A stretch of DNA of 42,155 nucleotides, taken from positions 1-42,155 of the forward strand of contig JAKAVQ010000017.1 of assembly GCA_021817245.1 (NCBI GenBank), read 5' to 3'. The stretch's first letter is position 1. Each line of letters starts with the position of its first letter. Source of the DNA: Thermoplasmata archaeon (GTDB lineage: Archaea > Thermoplasmatota > Thermoplasmata > Lutacidiplasmatales > UBA184). Positions 1-7,334 of the stretch are shown here, one piece after another. Below the pieces are notes generated by a model. That model saw only the letters and a program-made list of their open reading frames with translations. It made no database searches and was not told where the DNA came from. The translations under genes were made by a program, and so were the position numbers.

Positions 1-222
1 AGAGGAACGGGGAATCGGCGCCTCTAGTCCATCAGTTGTCCGGCAGGGCATCGCTGAGCAGCCACGCGCTACGGGATAAGGGCTGAAAGCATCTAAGCCC
101 GAAACCCCCTCGAAAAAGAGAGACCTCTGAGGACATTCGTAGAAGACGAGCTCGATAGAGCCGGGGTGTACGCGGAAAGCCTTCGGGCGATCCGTTCAGC
201 CCGCGGCCACTAACGTCCGCAG
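1..222 (+). rRNA. 23S ribosomal RNA, 3' end (partial)
   Basis: The window opens inside the sarcin-ricin loop (AGAGGAAC) and runs through the conserved domain VI helices, including GCTGAAAGCATCTAAG at about 90-105 and the archaeal-style end CCCGCGGCCACTAACG near 200-215. The 5' part lies outside the window. The 3' end is set at about 222 by comparison with remembered archaeal 23S ends and may be off by several bases. No 5S rRNA or tRNA follows, so the gene is not in a classical 16S-23S-5S operon on this side. Confidence 0.93.
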
Positions 223-265
223 CTACATCAACTGGTTGCGCTTGGCAGTTAAGCAGAACGCGTGT

Positions 266-277
266 GGTTTCTATTTT
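266..277 (+). terminator. T-rich stretch after 23S rRNA
   Basis: A pyrimidine tract with two T runs (GGTTTCTATTTTCC) lies about 45 bp past the rRNA end. Archaeal termination is commonly at T-rich tracts, so this is a plausible 23S terminator. There is no other evidence for it. Confidence 0.45.
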
Positions 278-361
278 CCCCGGAACCGAACGACGGCGGG
301 CCGAGAGGCCCGACGGAGTTTTCCCGTGCGACGGCTCGGGGACGCCGTGCCGTCGTTCGGG

Positions 362-727
362 GTGAGCCGGACCCGCTGGCCGGTCGTCGCCTGGATCCGC
401 CTGCGGCTCGAGGCGCCACCTCCGCCGATGCTGCTGATGCCGGGACCTCCGCCGCCGCCCGAGCCGCCGCTCGAGATCCTCGAGCCGAACCCGGTCCCGA
501 CCGACCCGCGGCGGCGGGTCTTCGCCTACGAGGAGGACCACGGCGACTGGGTCCTCCGGCTCGTCTGGGACACGGACGACCCTCTCCTCCTCGAGATCGA
601 GTGCCGTGCGCCGCTCTACCGGCAGCGCGTCCCGCCCGAGATGGTCGGGACGTTCTGGACGGAGGCGAAGCGCCTGGTCGCCCCGATCTCTCCGGTCGAG
701 GTCGAGGCCGCGGACCCGTACCCCTGA
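362..727 (+). CDS. Small hypothetical protein with Pro-rich N-terminus
   Basis: I do not recognise a family. The frame stays open from before 236. Likely starts are GTG 362 (taken here) or ATG 428, because the region before 362 reads like rRNA flank. Residues around 22-40 are Pro-rich (PGPPPPPEPPLE). After them comes a compact segment that looks like folded protein (GDWVLRLVWDTDDPLLLEIE, then a Phe/Trp-containing helix). There are no Cys pairs, membrane segments or catalytic motifs that I can identify. It sits between the 23S rRNA and an exonuclease-like gene and ends 46 bp before that gene's start. A shadow frame cannot be fully excluded in such GC-rich DNA, but the acidic and hydrophobic pattern favours a real gene. 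Confidence 0.42.
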   Translation: MSRTRWPVVAWIRLRLEAPPPPMLLMPGPPPPPEPPLEILEPNPVPTDPRRRVFAYEEDHGDWVLRLVWDTDDPLLLEIECRAPLYRQRVPPEMVGTFWTEAKRLVAPISPVEVEAADPYP

Positions 728-741
728 GCCTCCTTCGCGAA

Positions 742-750
742 CGCTAAAGT
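742..750 (+). promoter_or_regulatory. TATA-like box before the exonuclease gene
   Basis: GCTAAAGTG is an A/T-enriched island in GC-rich surroundings, about 28 bp before the GTG at 774. That is the spacing expected for a nearly leaderless archaeal transcript. Confidence 0.4.
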
Positions 751-773
751 GGCGGGGCTCTTCCCGCCTCGTT

Positions 774-1568
774 GTGCTCCGGGCGACGTTCCAGCACCTC
801 GCCGGGATCGGCCCCGTGACGGAGGCCGAGCTCTGGCGCTCGGGCGTGCGCGACTGGTCGGACCTCGTCGAGCGCGCGCCGTCGCTCGGCCTCTCGGGCC
901 CGGCGCGCACCCGGCTCGAGCGGGAGATCGCGGCGAGCGAACGGGCCCTCGGCGCCGGCGACGCGGGGTGGTTCGGCCGCCGGCTGCCGGACGGGGAGCA
1001 CTGGCGCGTCCACCCCGAGTTCGCGCGGGAGACGGCCTACCTCGACATCGAGACCACCGGCCTCTCTCCGTACCAAGGGATCGTTACCGTCGTGAGCGTC
1101 CACGGCCGAGGCGCGACCCGCTCGTTCGTCGCCGGCGAGGACCTCGAGGAGCTTCCGGCGTACCTCGCCCGGTTCGGGGTCCTCGTCACGTTCAACGGCA
1201 GTCGCTTTGACGTTCCGTTCCTCGCGATCGCCTTCCCGGATCTGGCGGTCCCCCCCGTGCACATCGACCTGCGGTTCCTGTTCTACCGCCTCGGGCTCTC
1301 GGGCGGTCTCAAGCGGATCGAGGAGCGGCTCGGTCTCGGGGACCGCTCCGGGGTCGAGGGGATCCATGGGCTCGACGCGGTCCGTCTGTGGCAGGAGTAC
1401 CGTCGGGGGAACTCGGGTGCGCTCGACCGGCTGGTCCGGTACAACCGGGCCGACACCGTGAACCTCGAACCGCTGCTCGAGCGCGCGGTGAGGGATCTCT
1501 CGGTCCGACTCCTTCCGACGCGGGCCTTTCCCTCCCGCCCCCCGTCCGCGCCGCCCAGAGGTTCCTAG
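774..1568 (+). CDS. HhH plus RNase H-fold (DEDD/YprB-like) 3'-5' exonuclease
   Basis: 264 residues from GTG 774; the first residues VLRATFQHLAGIGP look like a true N-terminus. Residues about 6-34 form a helix-hairpin-helix-like motif (HLAGIGPVTEAELWRSGV), a non-specific DNA-binding element. From about residue 88 a ribonuclease H-like exonuclease domain follows. It has the acidic first motif DIETTGL (Asp91, Glu93), a second motif FNGSRFDVPFL (Asn141, Asp146) and a C-terminal YNRADTVNL with the last Asp near residue 240. This resembles the RNase_H_2/YprB family of predicted metal-dependent 3'-5' exonucleases. The C-terminal 20 residues are basic and Pro-rich. It overlaps the 3' end of the convergent methyltransferase gene by 4 bp. 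The precise substrate, DNA or RNA, is not evident. Confidence 0.85.
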   Translation: MLRATFQHLAGIGPVTEAELWRSGVRDWSDLVERAPSLGLSGPARTRLEREIAASERALGAGDAGWFGRRLPDGEHWRVHPEFARETAYLDIETTGLSPYQGIVTVVSVHGRGATRSFVAGEDLEELPAYLARFGVLVTFNGSRFDVPFLAIAFPDLAVPPVHIDLRFLFYRLGLSGGLKRIEERLGLGDRSGVEGIHGLDAVRLWQEYRRGNSGALDRLVRYNRADTVNLEPLLERAVRDLSVRLLPTRAFPSRPPSAPPRGS

Positions 1569-2488
1569 CGGGAGCTCCGCGTCCCCGTCGTCGCAGGAGC
1601 TGCCCGGCCCTTCGTGCGGGCACCCTCGGGGACGGAGAGGACCGCGGCCTCGCCGGTTCGTGGTGACGCCCCGATCGGCGCCGCCCGGTCGAGACGGGGC
1701 GGAGGGATCGGCGCGTCAGCCGGCGGCATCACCGACGCGACCCGCTCGGCGGCCGCCCGACAGTACTCCTCGGAGCTGTCGATGTGAAGATAGTGCCGGC
1801 CGAGCCGACGGGCGACCGCGGCGACCGTGCCGGTGCCTCCGAACATGTCGAGCACGACGTTGCCCCGGTAGCTGTAGAACTTCACGAGCCGTTCGATCAG
1901 CTCCTCGGGGAACGGCGCCGGGTGCCCATGACGCCGGCGCTCCGGGGGGATCGACCAGAACCCGTCGGAGAACCGCTCGAACTCTCTCGCGGTGATGTCG
2001 ACCGCGGCCGGGTCGCCGGGCAGCCTCCACTGGCCCTTCGAGAAGACGAGGACGTACTCCCACGAGGGGACGATGTGCGGGTTCGAGGGGCTCCGCCAGC
2101 TTCCCCACGCCGTGCGCCGGCCCATCGTCTGCTTGTACCAGATGATCTCGGTGCGCATGATGTAGCCGAGGTCGCGCAGATCGCGCGAAAGGTCGTGGTG
2201 GATCGGTCGGAAGTCCTTGATCGACGTCGGCGCGACGTTGAGCACGAACCTCCCGCCGGGCACGAGCACGCGGAAGAGCGCGCGCCAGACCTCCTTGAGC
2301 CAGGCCAGGTAGTCCTCTGGCGGAAGGTCGTCGGAGTATCCACGGTACGGGATCCGGACGTTGTAGGGCGGACTCGTGATCGCGAGATGCACGCTCTCCT
2401 CCGGGAGCGAACCCAGGACCTCGCGCGCGTCCCCCTCGACCACGCGATCGAACGGACGGTCGGGTCGCCGAGAGGCCCGCTCCGCCAT
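1565..2488 (-). CDS. Site-specific DNA methyltransferase, beta class (N4-cytosine or N6-adenine)
   Basis: 307 residues from ATG 2488. The catalytic motif IV TSPPYN is at residues 38-43, near the N-terminus, and the AdoMet-binding motif I (DMFGGTG, 214-220) is near the C-terminus. This order defines the beta class of amino-methyltransferases. The TSPPY form is common in N4-cytosine enzymes but also occurs in N6-adenine enzymes, so the modified base cannot be fixed. A target-recognition region lies between (about 100-190). The last ~50 residues are Pro/Ala/Arg-rich and probably disordered. No restriction endonuclease is visible nearby, so it looks like a solitary methyltransferase. It starts 38 bp downstream of lhgO on the same strand and may be co-transcribed with it. 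Confidence 0.88.
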   Translation of the reverse strand: MAERASRRPDRPFDRVVEGDAREVLGSLPEESVHLAITSPPYNVRIPYRGYSDDLPPEDYLAWLKEVWRALFRVLVPGGRFVLNVAPTSIKDFRPIHHDLSRDLRDLGYIMRTEIIWYKQTMGRRTAWGSWRSPSNPHIVPSWEYVLVFSKGQWRLPGDPAAVDITAREFERFSDGFWSIPPERRRHGHPAPFPEELIERLVKFYSYRGNVVLDMFGGTGTVAAVARRLGRHYLHIDSSEEYCRAAAERVASVMPPADAPIPPPRLDRAAPIGASPRTGEAAVLSVPEGARTKGRAAPATTGTRSSR

Positions 2489-2526
2489 CCTCCGTTCCAG
2501 AGACGACGTCCTGATGAGCCTTCGCT

Positions 2527-3755
2527 CTACGGCGCCGGGCCGGGTGCGGTCCGGTCGACCGGACCGGTGACCGCGTCCGCGATCCGCTCCGCGATCGCCA
2601 ACGAGGCCGTTGCCGCGGGCGAGGGGGCGTTCAGCACGTGGAGGGCCCCGGGTCCCCGCGTGAGGACGAAGTCGTCCTCGAGCGAGCCGTCGGGCCGGAC
2701 GGCCTGCGCCCGGACCCCACTCGAGCGGATACCGAGGTCCGCCCGCTCGGCCCCCGGCCAGATCGACCGCACGGCCTCGAGGTACGCCGCCGGGCTCCAC
2801 GAACGGAGCCATTCGCGCGCCGCGTACCGTCCGTACCGGCGGGCGAGGCCGAACGTCCCGCGGTAGCTCGCGAGCCGGAAGAGCTCCTCCGCCTCCCAGC
2901 GGCCGGGACGGTACCCTTCGCGGGCGAGCGCGAGCGCCGCGTTCGGACCGGCCCGCAGCGCTCCTCCGATCGTGGGGGTCAGGTGGACGCCGAGGAACGG
3001 CACTTCGGGATCCGGTACCGGGTAGACGAGGCACGGCACGGCCGCGCGCAGCCGGTCGGACAGCTGATAATAGTCCCCCCGGAACGCGACGATACGGATC
3101 GGGGGTTCCGCCCCCATCCGGCGGGCGACCAGATCGCACCCGAGCCCGGCACAGTTCACGACGAATCCCGCGCGCACGGTCCCCGCGGCGGTGGCGAGCT
3201 CCCAGTCCCCGTCCGCCCGGTGACCCGCCCGGAGCTCCGCGTCGGTCCGGACGAACGCGCCGCGGGCAGTGAGGTCGTGGGCCAGCGCCCGGGCCACGGC
3301 CGCGTAGTCGATGATCGCGGCCGACGGGACCGCGAGCGCTCCGAGGCCCGCGACGCCCGGGAGCCGCCGTTCGAGCTCCCGACGGTCGAGCCGGGCGACG
3401 GCCGGGACCCCGTTCTCAACGGCGCGCCGGGCAAGCTCGCCGAGGGTCGTCAGCTCGCGGGGCCGCGTCGCAACGATCAGCTTGCCGATCGCGCGGACGG
3501 GATCCCGTGCTCGTCCACGAACCTCGTGAGCCGTGCCCGCCCTTCGAGACAGAGCCGGGCCTTGAGCGAACCCGGCCGGTAGTATACCCCCGAGTGCAGC
3601 ACCCCGCTGTTGTGGCCGGTCTGGTGGCGACCGACCTCGGATTCCTTCTCGAGGACGGCGATGGAGGCGTGCGGCTCGCGGTCGACCAGGGCCCGGGCCG
3701 TCGCGAGGCCCACGATACCGCCCCCGATCACCACCCGATCAAACCGGTCGCCCAT
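2527..3755 (-). pseudogene. lhgO: L-2-hydroxyglutarate oxidase (LhgO-like FAD oxidoreductase), one frameshift
   Basis: The intact protein would be about 410 residues, the normal LhgO length. It would oxidise L-2-hydroxyglutarate to 2-oxoglutarate with FAD, passing electrons to the quinone pool. The first reading frame (ATG 3755, preceded by GGAGGAGGG) carries the FAD dinucleotide motif [12 protein letters not shown] and the hallmark [16 protein letters not shown]. It then hits a stop just after HGIPSAR. The second frame continues at once with IGKLIVATR and holds the rest of the family (VNCAGLGCDL, FRGDYYQLS, VYPVPDPEVPFLGVHL, NAPSPAAT). One base is missing near 3490-3491 (minus-strand GCGCG before ATCGGC). 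Restoring it gives continuous homology, with the same spacing that I recall for the E. coli enzyme. This is either a real recent mutation or a sequencing/assembly indel. Confidence 0.85.
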
Positions 3756-3909
3756 CCCTCCTCCGCCGCGGGTCCGCCCCGGCATCCGGCGGGGGGCCGG
3801 GCTCCGTTCCTCCCCTCTTCGGCCCCCGCCCGGGAGTCCGTCGGTACTCCGGTAAACCTCTCCTCACGCGTCCCCGCGGCTGTGCATTGACGACGGCGAA
3901 AAGGTTACC

Positions 3910-3918
3910 TTATAAATC
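3910..3918 (+). promoter_or_regulatory. TATA box of the pnt operon
   Basis: TTATAAATC preceded by a purine-rich BRE-like GAAAAGG. Its centre is about 31 bp before the pntA ATG, so the transcript should have only a few bases of leader. Confidence 0.75.
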
Positions 3919-3944
3919 CGACCCGAGTCCCGCGTCGAATCTCT

Positions 3945-5084
3945 ATGGCGATTCAGATCTCGGTCCCGAAGGAGACCGCCGTGGGGGAGCGCCGGGTCGC
4001 GCTCGTCCCCGAGGTCGTGAAGGCGCTCTCGAAGTCGGGCGTCTCGATCGTGGTGGCGCCCGGTGCCGGGCTGCGCGCCGGCTACCCCGACTCCGCGTAC
4101 ACGGCCGCCGGAGCGACGCTCGAGGCGGACCGCGCGAAGCTCCTCGGCTCGGCCGCGCTGCTCCTCAAGGTCCAGCCTCCGAGCGTGGAGGAGGTCCGAT
4201 CGATCCCCGAGGGGGCCGTGGTGGTGGCGCTCGTGAACGCGAGCCGCAGCCTCGAGGAGGTCGCGGCGATGCGGGACCGACGGCTGACCGTCTTCGCGCT
4301 CGAGCTGCTCCCCCGCATCACCCGCGCGCAGAGCATGGACGTGCTCAGCTCGCAGGCGACGGTCGCCGGCTATCGCTCCGCCCTCATCGGCGCCGAGCTC
4401 ACGCCGAAGTTCCTTCCGATGCTCACGACGGCCGCCGGCACGATCCGACCGGCGAAGGTCCTCGTGCTCGGCGCCGGGGTCGCCGGACTGATGGCGATCG
4501 CCACCGCCCGGCGCCTCGGAGCGATCGTGGAGGGGTACGACGTGCGCCGGGCCGCCGGCGAGCAGGTCCGCAGTCTCGGCGCGAAGTTCCTCGAGCTCCA
4601 GATCAATGCGGAGGGTGCGGGCGGCTACGCCCGAGAGCTCACGGACGAGGAGAAGAAGCAGGAGGCCGAGATGGTCGCGAAGGCCGTCGCCGACGCGGAC
4701 ATCGTGATCACGACGGCGGCGATCCCCGGACGACGCGCTCCGATCCTGGTGCGGGAGGAGATGGTCGCGCGCATGCGGCCGGGCTCGGTCATCGTCGACC
4801 TTGCGGCAGAGACCGGCGGCAACTGTGCCCTGACGAAGCCGGGCGAGCAGGTCGTCGCGCACGACGTGACGATCGCGGGGCCGCTCAATCTCCCGAGCCA
4901 GCTGCCGTTCCACGCGAGCCAGATGTACTCGAAGAACGTCCAGTCGTTCCTTTCGCTCCTGCTCACGCCCACCGGCACTCTCGTGACCGACTACTCGGAC
5001 GAGATCCTCAAGGGAACCCTCCTCTGCCAGGGCGGCACGGTGGTCCACGCGCCGACAGCCGCGCTCCTCGCGGGAGGGAAGTGA
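3945..5084 (+). CDS. pntA: NAD(P) transhydrogenase subunit alpha, soluble NAD(H)-binding part
   Basis: 379 residues. This is domain I of proton-translocating transhydrogenase, which exchanges hydride between NADH and NADP+ driven by the proton gradient and so supplies NADPH. The N-terminus VPKETAVGERRVALVPE is the typical alanine dehydrogenase/PNT start. The Rossmann motif VLGAGVAGLMAIATARRLGA lies near residues 173-192, followed by GYDVRRAAGEQVRSLGA. The conserved PGRRAPILV and DLAAETGGNCALTKPGE segments are also present. The membrane part is on the next gene, so alpha is split as in the three-subunit (PntAA/PntAB/PntB) form. A strong TATA box sits 31 bp upstream. The next gene starts 4 bp after the stop. 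Confidence 0.96.
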   Translation: MAIQISVPKETAVGERRVALVPEVVKALSKSGVSIVVAPGAGLRAGYPDSAYTAAGATLEADRAKLLGSAALLLKVQPPSVEEVRSIPEGAVVVALVNASRSLEEVAAMRDRRLTVFALELLPRITRAQSMDVLSSQATVAGYRSALIGAELTPKFLPMLTTAAGTIRPAKVLVLGAGVAGLMAIATARRLGAIVEGYDVRRAAGEQVRSLGAKFLELQINAEGAGGYARELTDEEKKQEAEMVAKAVADADIVITTAAIPGRRAPILVREEMVARMRPGSVIVDLAAETGGNCALTKPGEQVVAHDVTIAGPLNLPSQLPFHASQMYSKNVQSFLSLLLTPTGTLVTDYSDEILKGTLLCQGGTVVHAPTAALLAGGK

Positions 5085-5088
5085 GCCG

Positions 5089-5394
5089 ATGGCGGCGGAT
5101 CTCTGGACGGCGCTGTTCATCGCGCTGCTCGCGGTCTTCACCGGTTACGAAGTGATCAGCCGGGTGCCGGTGCTGCTCCACACCCCGCTCATGAGCGGGT
5201 CGAACTTCATCCACGGGATCGTGCTCGTCGGCGCGATCGTCGCCCTCGGCCTCGCGACGAACCCGGTCGAGCAGGCGATCGGTCTCGTGGCCGTCGTCAT
5301 GGGCGCGCTCAACGTGACGGGTGGCTACGTCGTCACCGAGCGGATCCTCGCGATGTTCGACCGCTCGAAGCAGAAGAAGGGGGGCGCCGCATGA
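5089..5394 (+). CDS. pntAB: NAD(P) transhydrogenase subunit alpha 2, membrane part
   Basis: 101 residues with about three membrane helices (around 5-25, 37-57 and 60-80). It corresponds to the N-terminal part of the transhydrogenase membrane domain II. The signature VPVLLHTPLMSGSNFIHGIV and the later GALNVTGGYVVTERIL are typical of PntAB, followed by a basic cytosolic tail (MFDRSKQKK). It starts 4 bp after pntA, and its stop overlaps the pntB start as ATGA, so translation of the membrane subunits is probably coupled. Confidence 0.95.
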   Translation: MAADLWTALFIALLAVFTGYEVISRVPVLLHTPLMSGSNFIHGIVLVGAIVALGLATNPVEQAIGLVAVVMGALNVTGGYVVTERILAMFDRSKQKKGGAA

Positions 5395-6785
5395 GCCCGC
5401 CCGGCGTCCAGGACGCGATCAACGCCGTCTACGTCGTCGCCGTCCTCGTCTTCATCCTGGGTCTCAAGGCATTGAGCGGTCCCTCGACCGCCCGCCGCGG
5501 GATCCTGTATGCCGGGATCGCGATGCTCCTCGCCGTGATCGCCACCTTCTTCAGCCCGGGTCTCTCGAACTTCGGACTGATCGCGCTCGGGGTCATCGTC
5601 GGCGGCCTCGGAGGATGGTACTGGGCCCGGGTCGTCAAGATGACCGCGATGCCCCAGATGGTCGCGATGTTCAACGGGATGGGTGCCGGTGCGGCCGCCG
5701 CGATCGCCGCGGTCGAGCTGCTCTCGAACCTCTCCGACCGCGCGACCGCCGGCCTGAGCATCGCCGGGGCGATCATCGGATCGATCTCGATCGCGGCGAG
5801 CGTCATCGCGTTCCTCAAGCTCCAGGGATGGCTCCCGTCGAAGCCGATCGTCCTCCCCGCGCGCCAAGTGGTCAACACCGCCGTGCTCGGGGTCGGCGTC
5901 GCGTTCGGGATCTACGCGCTCCTCACCGCCGTCACCGTCTGGCTCCTGCCGTTCTTCGTCCTGCTCCTGCTCTACGGGATCCTCCTCGCGCTCCCGATCG
6001 GCGGCGCCGACATGCCGGTCGTGATCAGTCTCACGAACGCGCTCACTGGCGTCGCGGTCGGGCTCGACGGATTCGCCCTCGTGAACGGTCCGCTGGGGGA
6101 TGCCGGCTACGCCATGGTGATCGCGGGCGTTCTGGTCGGTTCGGCCGGATCGCTCCTCACGCTCCTGATGGCCCGGGCGATGAACCGGTCGATCTCGAAC
6201 GTCTTCTTCGGAGCGTTCGGGGCCACCGAGGAGACCGGCGTGACGGTCCAGGGCCAGCTCAAGCCGATCGTGGCGTCCGACGTCGCGGTGATGATGGCCT
6301 ACGCGAACCAGGTGATCATCGTCCCCGGCTACGGCATGGCCGTCGCCCAGGCCCAGCAGAAGGTCAAGGAGCTCGCCGATCTCCTCGAGTCGAAAGGGGT
6401 CTCGGTGAAATTCGGGATCCACCCGGTCGCGGGGCGGATGCCCGGCCACATGAACGTACTCTTGGCGGAGGTCGGAATCTCCTACGACAAGCTCTTCGAC
6501 CGCGACGAGATCAACGCCGAGTTCCCGGCAACGGACGTCGTGCTCGTCATCGGGGCGAACGATGTCGTGAACCCGGCCGCGCACCGTCAGGGCAGCCCGA
6601 TCTACGGGATGCCGATCCTGGACGTCGAGAAGGCGAAAAGCGTCATCGTCAACAAGCGCGGGCAGGGCAAGGGGTTCGCGGGGATCGAGAACGATCTGTT
6701 CTACCGCGAGAACTGCCACATGCTCTACGGTGACGCGCAGAAGGCGATCGGCGACATCGTGAGCGAGCTCAAGAAGGCCGCGTAG
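5391..6785 (+). CDS. pntB: NAD(P) transhydrogenase subunit beta
   Basis: 464 residues, normal for PntB. The N-terminal ~270 residues form eight or nine membrane helices of the proton channel (domain II), including MVAMFNGMGAGAAAAIA and LPIGGADMPVVISLTNALTG. The C-terminal domain III binds NADP(H), with VIIVPGYGMAVAQAQ near residue 310, FGIHPVAGRMPGHMNVLLAE, DVVLVIGANDVVNPAA and KRGQGKGFAGIENDLFY. It works with the two upstream subunits at the cytoplasmic membrane. It overlaps pntAB by 4 bp, and the downstream acetyltransferase starts 6 bp after the stop, so it may lie in the same transcript. Confidence 0.96.
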   Translation: MSPPGVQDAINAVYVVAVLVFILGLKALSGPSTARRGILYAGIAMLLAVIATFFSPGLSNFGLIALGVIVGGLGGWYWARVVKMTAMPQMVAMFNGMGAGAAAAIAAVELLSNLSDRATAGLSIAGAIIGSISIAASVIAFLKLQGWLPSKPIVLPARQVVNTAVLGVGVAFGIYALLTAVTVWLLPFFVLLLLYGILLALPIGGADMPVVISLTNALTGVAVGLDGFALVNGPLGDAGYAMVIAGVLVGSAGSLLTLLMARAMNRSISNVFFGAFGATEETGVTVQGQLKPIVASDVAVMMAYANQVIIVPGYGMAVAQAQQKVKELADLLESKGVSVKFGIHPVAGRMPGHMNVLLAEVGISYDKLFDRDEINAEFPATDVVLVIGANDVVNPAAHRQGSPIYGMPILDVEKAKSVIVNKRGQGKGFAGIENDLFYRENCHMLYGDAQKAIGDIVSELKKAA

Positions 6786-6791
6786 GGGTCG

Positions 6792-7334
6792 ATGGCGCCC
6801 GCGCGCACGCCTCCGCGAACGGGCGACCGTGCCCCCCCGTCCCGGCTCGGTACGGTCGAGCGCGCCGGCCCGGGCGATCTCGCGATCCTGGTCGCGCACC
6901 GGCGCCGGATGTGGCACGACATCGGTGCCGCCCGGGCCCGGGCGGAGCTCGACCGCGCGGACGCGGCCTACCGTCGGTGGGTGGTGCGCGAGACCCGGGC
7001 CGGACGGTTCGTGGGCTTCCTCGTGCGGGGCTCCGACGGTCGCGTTGCTGGGAGCGGCGCGATCTGGCTCCAGCCGGTGCAGCCCCGACCCGGCCGGCTT
7101 GCGCGTCTCGAGATGCCGTACATCCTGTCGATGTACACCGAACCCGACCTCCGCGGTCGGGGGGTCGCCTCCCGTCTCGTGCGGGCGATGGTCCGCTGGG
7201 CCCGGGAGCGGGGCTACCGCCGGGTCTTCCTGCACGCCTCGAAAGCGGGCCGGCCGGTCTATGCCGGCCTCGGCTTCGTGGAGGGGAACGAGATGCGCCG
7301 CGACCTACCCACCCCGCGCCGGCGCGGGCGTTGA
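6792..7334 (+). CDS. GNAT family N-acetyltransferase
   Basis: 180 residues. The acetyl-CoA binding motif A is seen at residues 112-132: beta strand ILSMYTEPDLRGRGVASRLV with the R/Q-x-x-G-x-G/A loop RGRGVA, followed by motif B (VFLHASKAG..VYAGLGFVEGNEM). The first 20 residues are Pro/Arg-rich and may be disordered, or the start may be further downstream. Family members acetylate amines of proteins, amino acids or drugs; the substrate here cannot be told. It follows pntB by 6 bp, and its last 30 bp overlap the convergent membrane-protein gene. Confidence 0.85.
   Translation: MAPARTPPRTGDRAPPSRLGTVERAGPGDLAILVAHRRRMWHDIGAARARAELDRADAAYRRWVVRETRAGRFVGFLVRGSDGRVAGSGAIWLQPVQPRPGRLARLEMPYILSMYTEPDLRGRGVASRLVRAMVRWARERGYRRVFLHASKAGRPVYAGLGFVEGNEMRRDLPTPRRRGR

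Noticed and set aside
1565-3755. Restriction-modification or defence island
   Set aside because: The only neighbour of the methyltransferase is an oxidase pseudogene and an exonuclease facing the other way. No restriction endonuclease, toxin or phage gene is visible.
3887-5155. Alternative 422-codon plus-strand frame over pntA
   Set aside because: Same-strand shadow of pntA, which has all family motifs and a promoter 31 bp before its ATG.
5325-7235. 636-codon minus-strand frame opposite pntB and the acetyltransferase
   Set aside because: Low-complexity Asp/Arg/Glu composition mirrors the codon pattern of pntB; no domain is seen.
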